From: Chamaea fasciata
Lineage: Eukaryota > Chordata > Aves > Passeriformes > Sylviidae
Length of the DNA stretch: 64,000 bases
Assembly: GCA_029207755.1 (NCBI GenBank)
Contig: JARCOQ010000010.1
Span: 186,001-250,000 of the forward strand
Direction: 5' to 3'
Shown piece by piece: positions 50,370 to 62,109 of the stretch. The translations under genes and the position numbers were made by a program. The notes below the pieces were generated by a model. That model worked only from the letters and a program-made list of their open reading frames with translations. It made no database searches and was not told the origin of the DNA. Numbering within the stretch: position 1 is the stretch's first letter; each line of letters starts with the position of its first letter.

Positions 50370-53300
50370 CTAAAACACTCCTGGTTTGGTGTTTGTAGAA
50401 GATGTTCACTGCATATGAAGCTTTACGCATCACATTGAACTAATTTAACTGTAGGTGAGCAATTCTCTCAAGTTCCTGACTGAACTTCCCTATTAATCAG
50501 TTATTTCTCCTTAAAAAATATACACCTGAATTTTACTCTCCCTCCCTACTCCCATAAAGAGTGGACTAAAACTGGTTCTAAAATGTTAGTAAGTTTGCCA
50601 TCCAGCAAGTATCCAAGTAGCTTAATCATTAAAGCTGCCGTTCATTTCCACTAACCACGTGGATGCTTTCAAACGTCTCAGTCCCAACCGGAAACTGTAA
50701 TATTTTTACATACCATACAAAAGCAAGATGGAAAATTACCTGCTGTACACTATGTTTATGCATGTGAACATGGATGACATTGGGCATAACAACGGCAATT
50801 CTGTAGTTGGATGTCCTTTCTGCTTGTTCAGTGTACTCTATACAGCTGCCTTACAAACATGTCAATGTAGGGTAGCAGTTAGGTTTAAAATCAGTTGCAA
50901 CATGGCTTAAGGAACGAGTTATTTTTGTAATCCAAACTCACTGGGATCCACATCTGTAAGAATTTCACAGAAAACTAGACAAGTGTATATGGACATCAGC
51001 AGCTCCACAGCACAAACTGTGAGGAACAAAGGGCAGTGGCTGCTCAGGGACCCTTCCCATGAGGCAGCTGATGCACAGGAGCTGCTCTGGGTAGAGTGTG
51101 TTGATTTACCCAGCCACTGTTTAAAACACCCATATTACCTGATATCTGTGCCCATTTTAAGAAGGGGAAGTACTGGGAGCAAAGTCCCTCATGGATTCCA
51201 TGCAGAATTGCAAATTCCTCTGTTTGGGTGCAGAAAACTGTCTTTGCTAAAGTGACTAACTTAAATTTTTCCACATTTAATTTCACTGTTCCTCCTACAT
51301 CCAGTATACTGTCAGAACAAGAGAAAACTGCATTCTACCCTAAGTGCAATTGCTACATTAGACAATTCTTTCAAATGTTGGTTTTGTTGAGCATTCTAGT
51401 AATTGTCCTATCTCTAAAATCGGTTTAATCCTTTCTGAAAACAGCTTCTCCTTTATGCTTTTAGAATTACTAAATTTTTAAAGTAATTAACATTTTCCCT
51501 CTGACTAGTTCTGTTGGCGGACATCAGCAATTTGAGGCTGCCCCCACAATTCACTTGCTTTGTTCTTGCATTATCTGAGACTGACATTTAGGTTTCGTTG
51601 CAGGAGGTTTAAATCCATCAATCACCACGAAATCCAAATCAGTGATTTCAATAATGCCTGAAACACCAAGGAATTTGGGAAAGGACAGGAAGGCACTCCC
51701 ACACTTTAAGGGACAGGAGAGCTTTAAGCAGTTTCTCAAATGTTCCCCCCTTTCTGACCAGTGACATTTGGTCTTGCTTGCTCTATGCTGGGTATTTCTC
51801 CTGGGCATTTCTGTAGGAATGGGCACTGCTCCAGTGAGAATAAATGCACAGTTGAGTGTCATTAATATACTGATTTGTAAACATCTAAAGCAGGTATTGA
51901 TCCGCTGTCTGACTGGAGAAAAACAGCCTGTGGATCAGAAATAGCAATTACCAAGACTTCTTTTGCTGAATTGCGCATACAAAAAAACCCTGATAGATTC
52001 AATTAAATTCATTTTACTGTAACCCTTTCAAAGATGAATGAAAAGCCTCTTGGTCCATTTGAAAACATAGGGATAACTGTGCTTTCTTGTAGAGTATCAC
52101 AAAATTACAAAAGTTGCCAGAAGAAGGCAGAAAACAGTAACAAAAACCACCACAGATGATACTTCACAAATCTCAGTTCCAAGACACTGACAGAAATGGT
52201 TTATATCTAGCTCTGCTACTGAAGGCTCATTTGCAAAAATTGTGACCACAAAATGCATCATAAATTGGTTTTCTACCTCATTACTGCTGATTACTAGGTA
52301 ATATAATATTAATTGTACTTTTTCAACATCTACTTTTTCTCAAGGTGCATAAATCACTGTAAAATTGCTTTATCTTACTTTCCAAAAATTTGAAAGGCTG
52401 GTCTTCAGATGTTTGAACAGCAAGTTTTCCATTACAGGGCAGCACACTTCCTTTTAATATAAGTAACACACTCATCAGATGATTTTCACCTCCTGATACA
52501 AAATCAGATGCACTCTCCAAAGAGGGAAATGATTCTCCAGGTTCTATACATGAAGTATGTTTACAAATTATTTACAAGTTTTACCAGTTTGTACCATGGC
52601 CCTTCCTAAGAGCTTCTAAAACACACAGTGAATCCAAAGGAAGCAAAACAAGATTTCTAAAGCAGCTGAGCCAACTTTCATAGAAGTTATTTCTTTATGC
52701 AGAAATACAAATACTTTTTAGAAACCAGCAATGGTATTGATGTTACCAACACAGAGCACGTGGTTTGGTGTGACTTTTATGAATTTACAGCCTAAACTAC
52801 TACTACCACTTGGGCATCTGGCTGCAATACTTCTCTCCACTAAACATTACTGTCTACAAAGAGATAAAAGTTAAACAGACTGTTTTCTTGAGGTTCTCAA
52901 GAAACCTTACTTCAAAAGCATAAGCAACTGAAGTTATTTTGTCAGCAGCAGCTCCCTCAGAAGTACCCATTTTCCTGAGCAGGGGATATTTGCCAAGAAA
53001 GCAAACTGCACAGCCAGAGCAGGGAGCAGTTCAGTCACACCATCAATAGTTTAAGGATGAGAGACCCAGTGCTTTGGTACCAAAGCCCATCAGCCCAGTG
53101 AGAATCTGCATGAAGCACAACTGTCAGTGCTGACCGGGACATGAACTGAACAGGGCTGCCTCTCACTGTTCTTTCCTTACCATAGTTATTATACCTGGAA
53201 GTGAAAGGTTTTACACGTTATACAACCTACCCAAAAGAGTACCTCCCTGCAATGAAGCAAAACATGAAAAACTGTTCTCACGGTAGTACTGCAAGGGAGG

Positions 53301-54866
53301 AGAAACACATCCCTAAAAGCTCTCTCTGACCTCCTAAGAGGTGGTGTGGCAGACATTTTTTTGCAAGTTTATATTGGGATGGGGCAGAGACAATACCTAA
53401 CCAAATGCATGAAGGATCTTTTCAGACAAAAAGGCAAACTTTGTCAATACCAGATAGAGAAGTTCAGACAGACCTTTTGAGCAAGAAGTAGAAATTTTTC
53501 AGTAAATACCATCACTACATATACCTTCAGATTAGGGTATTCATTGAGAATTTAACAGAAAAATATATTTCAAAGACAATAAACCATAATCCTTAGCTCT
53601 AGACAAACTCCCCACAGTACCAAGACATGGCTCAATTCAAGTGATTTTGAGTGAAAAGTTCCTTTGAATGAGGCACATAAAAGGCTTGACCTCAATTTTC
53701 CATTTCACAAGGCAGGTTATTTTTCAGAAAATCAAATAACCAACCAAAATATGGGTTAGTTGTTTGACCAGACTATGTTTAGTGAATGAAATCCAACAGC
53801 TCAATTACAACGTAGCAAACTCAAGCCATTTAATTCCAAAATCCTAAATCATGCTGGACATCTATGAATTGCAAAACTGCACAAGGTCAGGACCTCTCTT
53901 CTGATCCTTGGCCACTTTGAAGAAGGGAATTGCAGAAAACACCTACTGAAAAGTACAAAATTTGAGCACTGTCTTCTTTTGCAAGCATACTACTATCTCT
54001 CTTGTCTCACTGATGGCAATAAGCTTATTTCAATCAACATGTTTTCTGAAACACTTAAAAGATGAAGAAAAAACTTATTGCTCATGCTCTGAAGATACTG
54101 AAGATTCATTACTGCCACAAGACAGCCTTAACTCCAATGTAATCATTAACAAAGTGGCCAACTTGCATGGAGAGTGAATTTTAGAAGAGTGGAAGGACTG
54201 AAACCAGAAAAATGACTTGAAGTGCTGCCTAATCTGCCCCTAGAGCTATAGAAAAGCAGACAGTATTTGAGCCTGAATGCTCTCACTGTGTCATTCATGG
54301 CTTCAGGCAGTCCACACAAATTTGAGATTTGAATTTGGGAGTCAGCAAACAGGATTCAAGGTATGTAGCTACAGGTGGTCTCAGAGCTCTGAGATTTGAA
54401 TTTCTTTAAAAGATATTCCAAGGACTAAAAAGACGCAACAAAACTCCACTTACGACAACTTTCAAAGTTTTACTTTACCCTATATTTGCCTGGTAAATAA
54501 ACCTGTAATAGGATTTAAATTTATTTTGACTCTTTTAGAACTATAAATGCTTACACCAGCCAGGTTATTGTCCAGTTTCTATTCATAGCCTTCTGAATGA
54601 CAGTGATGACTTTCTTTTTACATTTACTATAATACTTAAATGGACAGAAGTAGTCGTGATGCATAATTTTGGCTTTGTTAATTCAGCCGAGAGTGTCTTA
54701 TGGATTTAATAAATTTCTACTAAAAATGCTATAAGCATTTGACATATTGGCAATGCAGAAATATCACCTTTAATTCATTTATTGTGTAACCACCTCAATC
54801 CAAAAGTATCTTTACCCACAATCTGCTTGGTCATTCCATCACAACTATTAAGGACAACTGAGTAAC
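50133..54866 (-). CDS. candidate multi-exon protein-coding gene, minus strand (unidentified)
   Basis: Eight segments with splice-like borders can be joined on the minus strand: 54866-54820, 54502-54479, 54197-54113, 53005-52911, 52514-52379, 51657-51555, 50845-50740 and 50369-50133. The reading phase matches at all seven junctions, and the joined frame is open for about 245 codons and ends in TGA at 50133. Several pieces look like real protein, with mixed charged and hydrophobic residues rather than translated low-complexity DNA. The plus strand here is A+C-rich, as expected of a minus-strand gene. The 5' end is not resolved: a further segment at 55565-55534 has good splice signals but does not join in phase. 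No domain or family was recognised, so no function is proposed. Some borders were chosen among alternatives because they keep phase, which weakens the argument. The 50369-50133 segment may not be the last exon, since it contains an internal donor-like GAG/GTAGAA. Confidence 0.38.
50740..50845 (-). CDS. candidate exon 7
   Basis: The acceptor is TTTGTAAGGCAG and the donor CAG/GTAATT. Thirty-five codons are open after one base and include NYRIAVVMPNVIHVHMHKHS. An alternative acceptor four bases upstream keeps the same frame. Confidence 0.38.
51555..51657 (-). CDS. candidate exon 6
   Basis: A strong acceptor (TTTCCCAAATTCCTTGGTGTTTCAG) ends at 51658. The 103-nt segment reads IIEITDLDFVVIDGFKPPAT and onward, ending at a moderate donor CAA/GTGAAT. 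If that donor is not used, the frame stops three codons later. A second donor-like GTCAGT lies 33 bases earlier. Confidence 0.42.
52379..52514 (-). CDS. candidate exon 5
   Basis: The acceptor follows TTTCCCTCTTTGGAG and the donor is GTAAGA. The 136-nt segment is open in phase 0 and includes ENHLMSVLLILKGSVLPCNG and EDQPFKFLE. The frame is also open for about ten codons upstream, where another acceptor (TGTATAG) is possible. Confidence 0.42.
52911..53005 (-). CDS. candidate exon 4
   Basis: A very strong acceptor (CTGCTCCCTGCTCTGGCTGTGCAG) and donor GAA/GTAAGG bound a 95-nt segment. It is open after two bases and includes GKYPLLRKMGTSEGAAADKI. It ends on a codon boundary, fitting exon 5. Confidence 0.42.
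54113..54197 (-). CDS. candidate exon 3
   Basis: A strong acceptor (GTCATTTTTCTGGTTTCAG) precedes a phase-0 open segment including PCKLATLLMITLELRLSCG. The chosen donor GTAATG is moderate; the frame itself continues 11 more codons to a stop. Confidence 0.35.
54479..54502 (-). CDS. candidate exon 2 (24-nt microexon)
   Basis: The acceptor is AAATCCTATTACAG and the donor GTAAAG. It encodes VYLPGKYR in phase 0 with whole codons at both ends, so including or skipping it would not change the frame. It is too short to be convincing alone. Confidence 0.22.
54820..54866 (-). CDS. candidate exon 1 of those found (not the true first exon)
   Basis: The acceptor is TTTATGGGAACAG. After two bases the segment reads YSVVLNSCDGMTKQI to a donor GTGGGT. 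Another donor, GTAAAG, lies four bases downstream but would break the phase with the next segments. Confidence 0.28.
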
Positions 54867-54869
54867 CTG

Positions 54870-57800
54870 TTCCCATAAAGCAAAAGATTAACAAATGTTT
54901 GGTTGGGGGTTTTTTTTGCCCGACACACACAAAAAAGCACGTTTTCAACACATCTTTTGGGCAGAATGTGGTTGGTCATGGAAAATAACAGGAGGCTTAT
55001 CCCTGATCAAATATGATAGCAAGAACTGTATTCAGACTAAAAACAATATTGCTCCATTGGAAAGAGGATTATTGGAAACAATACTGAGAGTCACTGCAAT
55101 GAAAGACAAACAGGGATTGAAGGGAAAAAGTGTAGGTTACCATAACTGAGCAACTCTTCCCCATCACTAGTTTTTACGTTGAGTTGCTTATTTTACAGCA
55201 CAAAGACTAATAAACAAACTTAAAAATATCCTAAGTTGATGACTGATACATAACTGTGATCCCATAATCCATTCAGCCAAGATTTCAAAGACAGAAAAAT
55301 AGTACATAACTATCAAGTGTAACAACCTTTTAACATAACTGAAAGGAATTACTTTGCCCTCCTATCTTGTATTATTTCAGAGTCAGAGAAACCAGAAAAA
55401 GCAATAAGAAAAGCAAAACACAAGTTTTCAGAACAGCTGCCCAGCTTGCTTTCTCCCGCAAAAAGTCTGTGTGATTCAAGGCCCTCCATACTATTGCAGA
55501 GCTTTAGATCTCTGCCATTTGTTTGAGACTCACTGACTTTCTTCCTCAGCTGTCTGTTCCATTAGCTGTGATGTAATTTATCCCAGGAAGATTTTCACTT
55601 CACAAGGATTTTCTTTCTAAAGACGTTCACATAAATCTGCTTAAGAAGCTGAAATGCCTGTAGTTAGTGGCTACACTGATGATCAAGAGGAAAGCTAGAC
55701 ATGATGAAGACACGCTGGCCAGTTTTAAGGTTGTAGTCTGTTTCCATGCAAAAATTAAGGGGGTTGACGAAAAAGTCAACAAAAATAAAAGTATCTAAGC
55801 AAGGACAGCCAAAACAAGAGATTACACTCAAACTCCAGCTTTTAGGCCAGGTAACTTAGGCTGTTCTCCTCTGAGATTATCTAAGACATGGCAAATTCTA
55901 ATAATTATGGGGGAAGGGGAGGACGCAGGGATAGCATTTTCTGTTACATTACAGGCAGGAAACCCCCACAATGATGGATCACAGAGTCCACACCCTATGT
56001 CCCAGAGAAACGAGACAACAGAGCCCTGAGCTGCTTCCTCATGATTCACGTTGCACTGAAGCAGCATTTATGAATCAAAGCAGTAAGAGCTGCTCTGCCG
56101 GTTGAAGATTTCTATTTTCCACAGCAAGGTGGCAATCAGGCATGTTGCAATCCCCTCCAGTAGAAAAGCTGTGATAAGTAGGTAACCCTACATACTTAAT
56201 ATCATAAGGGCTACTTTCCTTAGCATCATAACAAGCCATGTTTGATATGCTGCACCTCAGTGACTTGATTAGAGCATCTTTTCACTACTCAGTCTACCGG
56301 CTCCGCAGACAGCAATTCTCAGGTTTCTGGTGAAAACTACATAATCAAGGATGGCTCAGTCATATGACAATTTAAATCAACCGAGCCTATATAATGCGTA
56401 AGGAATACAGTCCCAACCAACTCTATGTTGCAAGATATTCATAAAAGCTTAGTCAACAACTTGAAGATAATAAATTAATTCAAGCAAAAAGAAAATACAA
56501 AGTTTTCCTTTGAACAAGTCAAACTGGAAAGACAAGATGTATTCATTAGTGATTGCTTATAATCTTCCTATAATGACTTCAACACATTTTTACTTCCTTG
56601 TATATACCTGGAGAAAACAGCCAGTTTATTCTCTCTGACTACAGCAGAGCTATTACAAATTTCACCAACTGCCTGATCCTCCTTTATTATTATTCAAGTC
56701 TTGTTTCATACATCACGTGGTGAGTTTTTGCTTAACGTTTGCAGTTAAAACAACCTACAAAAGGCATAGAAGTCTAAAGGTGAGTTTTTAAAGTTCAAGC
56801 TTTAGCTTATTCGCACATCAAACTTAAATCTCCAAGAAAAAGAAAAGAGTATTTTTCCTTGGGCCTTTCATTCTTGATGACAGCAAGGGAACTATGAAGG
56901 ACAAAGTAAAAAGAAAGCAAATAGGATTGCTACTGTTGACTGAATGGAAACTGGCATCTTGATTTCAGTCGCAGCAACCCATCTTTTCAGTTTCACTCCT
57001 TTCACTGAAATGTGCTGAAAGGTTGCTGCAAACAAGGATAGTTGAGCATCTATTCAAGCAGCATCACTTCCAATGGCTCTTTCCCTCCTCATGTTTCAAA
57101 TACAATGCGATATCTGAAGGAATGGCTTGCTGTCCAGCCAACTGATGAAGCACACTCACTAAGCAAGATCATGGTGTCCAAACAGAAAGGAAAATTACCA
57201 CTAGTCACTCAAAACGCAACTGAAAATATCAATTTTTTCCACTAGACTCTAATGGAAATCACTTTTCTGCAAATTTATTTGCCAAAAGCCACAATTGTAC
57301 TTTCAAGTGCCTCCTACTGTTACATTAGTCAACAATATTTCTGTTATTTCCTCAATACACAGAGCTGCTCACCCCTGCACATGACTGTTGGGAGTACAGA
57401 GTAATTACTTCTACCCAATGGAAGCTACTTCAGTTCCACTTTACAAGAACTGGAATAATTGTATTTCTCTAACCTAGGGATTTGTATAAGTACACCCATA
57501 TAGCAAACTGCTTAAAACTGCCTAATACAGTTATTCAAGTAGCTTTCATTGCATAAACCCCAATTTACACCGAGTGCATTTATTCTAAGTGCAATATATT
57601 CACTTACTACAGAAAAAAGCAAAAAGGTAAAATTCATCAGTCCTCATTTATTTTGCTCCAAAACGATGCTTATGTTCCCAGGACAAACCTATCAGTGTTC
57701 AGGACTCACCATCACCTCCCACCTTCCACTTAACTATACATTCTCTAGTTCTGTACCTGCATACATTCTGTACACACATCTGCATTCAATCCAAGACTAA

Positions 57801-60800
57801 GAACACAGTCAAAGTAGTCTAGCCATTACAGAACAAATATCTTTCCAACCAAATTGATTATTATACATAAACCAGTTTAAAAAAATTTTGAAAACTGCCC
57901 TGAAAATCATTGTTTTGCCGTTAGCACTGTACTGTTCCTTTATAAAACCCCGAACAGAAGGTTTCAATAGACAATGTAATTAAGGCAAATTAAACAAGTT
58001 TACTGAAGAAAGTATGAAGTTATCAATGCAGAATAATACTCAGAATAAGTGAATAATAATTGACTAAATGAATGAATAAATTCACACAGACCTACTTGGT
58101 GGTCCTTGTGTCATTTAACAAGAAACAAAGGAGTCATACAGCAAACTTGAGGCAAAACATAATCACTGACACAAAGAGCAAAAAGATAATTTTCACAAAA
58201 TTGGATGCAATATAAATCTCTGTCACGCAGGCAGCAAATAACAGCAACCTCAATGGGATATGGTCATGTTGGGAATGAAAAGGTACTAGTAAAGAGTATA
58301 AAAAACAGGAGTGATCAGTTTCCCACCTCTCCAAAGCTCTTCTGCTCCTGGATGAAAGTTTGTGTTGAAAATAAAGTTCTTAAGAAACTTAGTTGAGATT
58401 CCCATCCTCAAGTGACATGCCTTGAATGAAAACGTTATAATTACACTGAGAAAATGCCAGCAGAGTGCCTGAGAGCCACATCCGCTTTGTTAGTGTTCCA
58501 TTTTCCCCCCAGTAACTTGGCCATGAGGATGCCCAGCAGAAATGTTGTTACCCAATCACATGGTAGAGATGCTCTGAGAAGGTTCTGACAGTACAAGCAC
58601 AACACTTTGATAATTCAAGTTCAGCCTAGATTCCACAGCTGGCAACTTTGGCCTATTGTCTTGTATCCATCAGAGAACCAGAGAAATGAAACAAAAAGGA
58701 CACAGAACCATTTATGTCTTGTCCTCTTCTACTTAGCCTTTGTTACTCCTAAATCTTAGTTCTGGAGTGCTTAAAATGAACAGCAAGAGCTTCTGATTTG
58801 AACTGCAGAGCAGAAAAGCCATGGAATCTACCCTCTCTCTCTCCTTATTACAGTTCCCTGCTTTGAAATTAATATATTAACAAATCCCACAGAAGGCTCT
58901 CCCATTTTGCTATAGGGAGGTTAGCCTGTGTTTTACTTAATTTTTTATTAGCTCTCAGACTGCTTTGTGCCCCCAGAGAGATTTTTACTCTCTTTGCCCT
59001 CTTTCTCCCTGAAAGTCATTGAAACATCAGTCAGTCTAGAGCCTGTTACCTGTGCAACTCAAGAAAATAAATCTGAATTTTGTGTGATTTTGACAAGACA
59101 GCTTTTAAGGTTAAAAGGAAAAAAAAAGGCAACCAACAGCCCATGAAGTTTTAAGATGCTCAATTTTCCTCAAAGCTCAATTTTCTCCTTCTCCAAAAGC
59201 TAATGCTCCCCACAGTCACTCACGTACATCAAGACAGCAATAGAGAACACAGGATATCCTCCGTCCTAGTGGTTAATATTCTGAAGTGCCTTTACATACC
59301 ATAATGCATTTTTGAAGCTAATGATTGCATAGGTCATAAAACACAGAACCTACTCGACTTGGAGGTCAAGAGATGCTTTTGTAGCCACATTTTTGCCATA
59401 TCACATGGTACACATCAATTTTGTTCGCCCTGCCATGCAGTGACAGCCACCCCTCTGAATCTGCCATTACCAGAAAATGTGAAGATCAAAGAGATGAACC
59501 ACACTGCTGTAAAATGACCTTCAATTTACTATTACATGCATAAAGAGCAGGGTGCATAGGCAGGCATATTTTTCAGGAGGAAGAGAGGCTGTTTTTCCCC
59601 CCAGATCAAGGTTATATTAAGAAATCCTATATTCACTGGATTACCAAAAATTAACAATTTCAGACAGAGCATCATAAAATAATGCTGCTTGAATGATCCA
59701 ATTGTACTAGGTTCAATATCTGTACATTTTTAGAGATCCCCCTCCTGACACAAATGTCAGCTGCCTTCTCACCCAATTTGACAGGGACTCCAAAAAAAAA
59801 TCTCACCCTCCCCTCCAAGAAGAATTTTACTGGAAGAAACAAACTCAATATTGAAAACCTAAAGTGTTTGCTGCATGTTGCTGTCTTAGCTCTGAGAAAT
59901 TATTAACCAGCTGGAAGTGCTAAAGAGGAACATTTTTTTTTCCCCCTAAATTACGACTATTAAAAGGTCACTAGTGGTACACAACAGATCCGGACACAGG
60001 AAAGAGATTTTGTATCAGGTTATCATCCCACTGTTATCATCCCACCATACAAGGCAGTTTATCTGGGTACCTTGCCACGGAGTTGACATTTTCTGTCTCA
60101 AGCAGCACAGAGAGGCAGCACTGTGAGCAACACCTAGGCCAGTGCCTGGCAGCCTCAAGACAAAGCTTCATCCAAGAGCTGCTTTTCACAGAGCTCCAGG
60201 AGCAGCTCAGTGGGGTTAGCAGAGAGACAGCAAACCCGTGGGAGGATTATTGCCGCTGTCTCCTGCACACATTACATTACATACACAAGGCTGACATCTG
60301 GCAAGACAGTGTTACTTCTTGGATGCTTCTGATTTGGTCTGGGGCTGGAAGAAAGCCATTTCCAAGACAGCACTGTACCAGTATTCCAAGAGACACTGAC
60401 TACTCTACGTGCCTAGCAGAGACCCAGAAGCAACAGCTGCTAGAATAGGATGACTAAATAATTTACAGCAGCTTAAATTTCAAGCCATCAACAGCACTAG
60501 GTGAGGTCAACCCCTTTCTGAATATGTAATTGCCCCTCCTACTCACCTTAGTTTACAAGACCAGTGAAATATGGGGTCTACCCACAGACCTTAGAAGTTT
60601 AGACCTTAGAAGTTTCAATTGATACATTTTCTGCTTCAAGTTACACACTGCCAACAGCATTGATGCAAAAGACAACAATGGCTTCACTCTGGCTTCTGAC
60701 ACTCACAGGGCAATGAAATGATTTGACTAAAATGGAGTTTACAGGGGGAAAAAGACCTCAGGATAAAACACGACAGAAATCTCAGCCAAAAGGCTGCTCA

Positions 60801-61364
60801 CCTTAAACAGCCACGTGTGAAAAGCTAATCAGAATCAAAACCTCCACGCACAATAGCAGGTTTTGAGTGCTGCCACTATGATTCAAAACATGCTAGAATT
60901 AAGGAAAAACAGTCTTTCCATTGTGGTGTATATGAGTCCTTCTCAATAACCAACTGGCCTAAAGACCAAGTAACATGTGGGGAGAAAAAGCTTCCCACTG
61001 GATCAAGATACAAGTTGACTATGCCAAGTCATGTATCAGTACTCCCTCAACATTTATTTTTATCAAAAGTATCCCATTCTCCTTTTTTACAACGCTATCA
61101 AGAGGGACAATAAATTATCCCAGAAAGCTGAGAAGTTAAAAGCTTTTCCTTTCTGTGCTCTGAAATCTTCTCCCTCACAGAGGCATCAGCAGAACTTTTA
61201 TGATAGTCTAGCAGTATAAAAAGCTGTTCCAAATTCTCCTGTTATCGCCTAATTGAGTACAGCAGCATAATTGTGCAAGGTCAGCTTCAGAAAGTGTTAA
61301 AAAACTCTCTCTAAAAACTATGCTATTTAAACTATAGTCTTCATGAAAGATAGCTGTCAGTCCA
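54870..61364. other. intron-like DNA, A+C-rich on plus strand
   Basis: No gene is recognised. Minus-strand splice-flanked segments that could be exons include 55565-55534 (acceptor CATCACAG, donor GTGAGT, reading LMEQTAEEES) and a 79-residue open frame at 55828-56067 behind a good acceptor. Neither could be connected to the 54.9-50.1 kb model. Small tandem duplications lie at about 60021-60048 (13-bp unit) and 60589-60616 (14-bp unit). The 121-residue plus-strand open frame at 60083-60448 has no recognised domain. Confidence 0.5.
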
Positions 61365-62104
61365 TGTTTTGGTTTGGGAAGACAGGTATCTGCCAGGTAA
61401 AATTACAGTCAGAAGCTCTTTGGCAAAGATTTGGGAAATAGGAATAGCAGTTCTTTACTAGTATGTAATACAAAGCAAACAAACACAAAAAACTCCCCCC
61501 CCCCCCCCCCCCGCCCAAACAACTACAGCATTAATAACAAACGAAAACAGTACCAAGAACCTTGAGGGCTTTGTTTCACAAAACCCAGGGCAGTTTGGTT
61601 TCGGTGTCCCTGCAGGATCCTCAGAGCACCAAGCTGGAACAGTGGAAAAGTCCTGGGCTGGTAGCTGGGATGGCAGGGTGTCCCGGCAGGCAGGGGCAGG
61701 ATGTCCCGGCAGCGCAGGGGGTGCAGGGTCACGCTGCAGCAAGAGGAGCAGCGCCGAAGAAGCCGAAGGTGAGGCAGAAAGCGGCCTAGCTCCCGCGAGT
61801 GGCAGAGAAAACTCAGGATTCAGGCCGAACCGGTGATAGTAGATTTCCCAGGACTGGATCTCTTTGGCCACAGTGAAACTTTTCCAGCCAGCAACAGCCG
61901 TTCTCTCCCTCCCCGAACGCCGGAAAAAAGAAAAGCCCACAGCTGCCTCAAGCTTTGTCTTTTACCTGCGTTATCTCCCCCTTCCACCTTTGTCCACCTC
62001 TTTGTTCCGGTTAAGTACTCTCAAGTATCCAACACTTGGTCTGCTTGGTAACTTGTGGGGAAAAAATCCTTTAGAGAAAGAAGGAACAAATCTAACCCCC
62101 AACA
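61365..62104 (-). mobile_element. complete solo LTR of an endogenous retrovirus (ERVL-like)
   Basis: The 740-bp element reads on the minus strand from TGTTGGGGGTTAG to CAAACCAAAACA, giving TGTT...AACA termini. It is bordered by identical GTCCA repeats, and no internal viral genes are present, so it formed by recombination between two LTRs. Its last ~130 bp (TTCCTATTTCCCAAATCTTTGC, then CAGATACCTGTCTTCCC) resemble the 3' end of ERVL-type LTRs I recall from songbirds; this family assignment is from memory. The middle is CpG- and GC-rich and includes a C run of 18 at 61495-61512. The 160-residue minus-strand and 120-residue plus-strand open frames here are products of the LTR sequence, not genes. 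The intact duplication and termini suggest a fairly young insertion. Confidence 0.9.
61495..61512. repeat. poly-C run inside the LTR
   Basis: Eighteen consecutive C on the plus strand, followed by GCCC. The length is likely to be unreliable in assembly. Confidence 0.9.
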
Positions 62105-62109
62105 GTCCA

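Larger units (their letters stand above)
61360..62109. repeat. 5-bp target-site duplication (GTCCA) flanking the solo LTR
   Basis: GTCCA at 61360-61364 and again at 62105-62109 flanks the LTR exactly. A perfect duplication of this size is the integration footprint of a retrovirus-like integrase and fixes both LTR ends. Confidence 0.92.

Noticed and set aside
60083..60448. 121-residue plus-strand frame
   Set aside because: No recognised domain and no splice or promoter context; it is on the strand opposite to the inferred transcription.
61458..61940. 160-residue minus-strand open frame, the longest in the window
   Set aside because: It is wholly inside the solo LTR, runs through the poly-C tract (giving a Gly run) and shows no protein domain.
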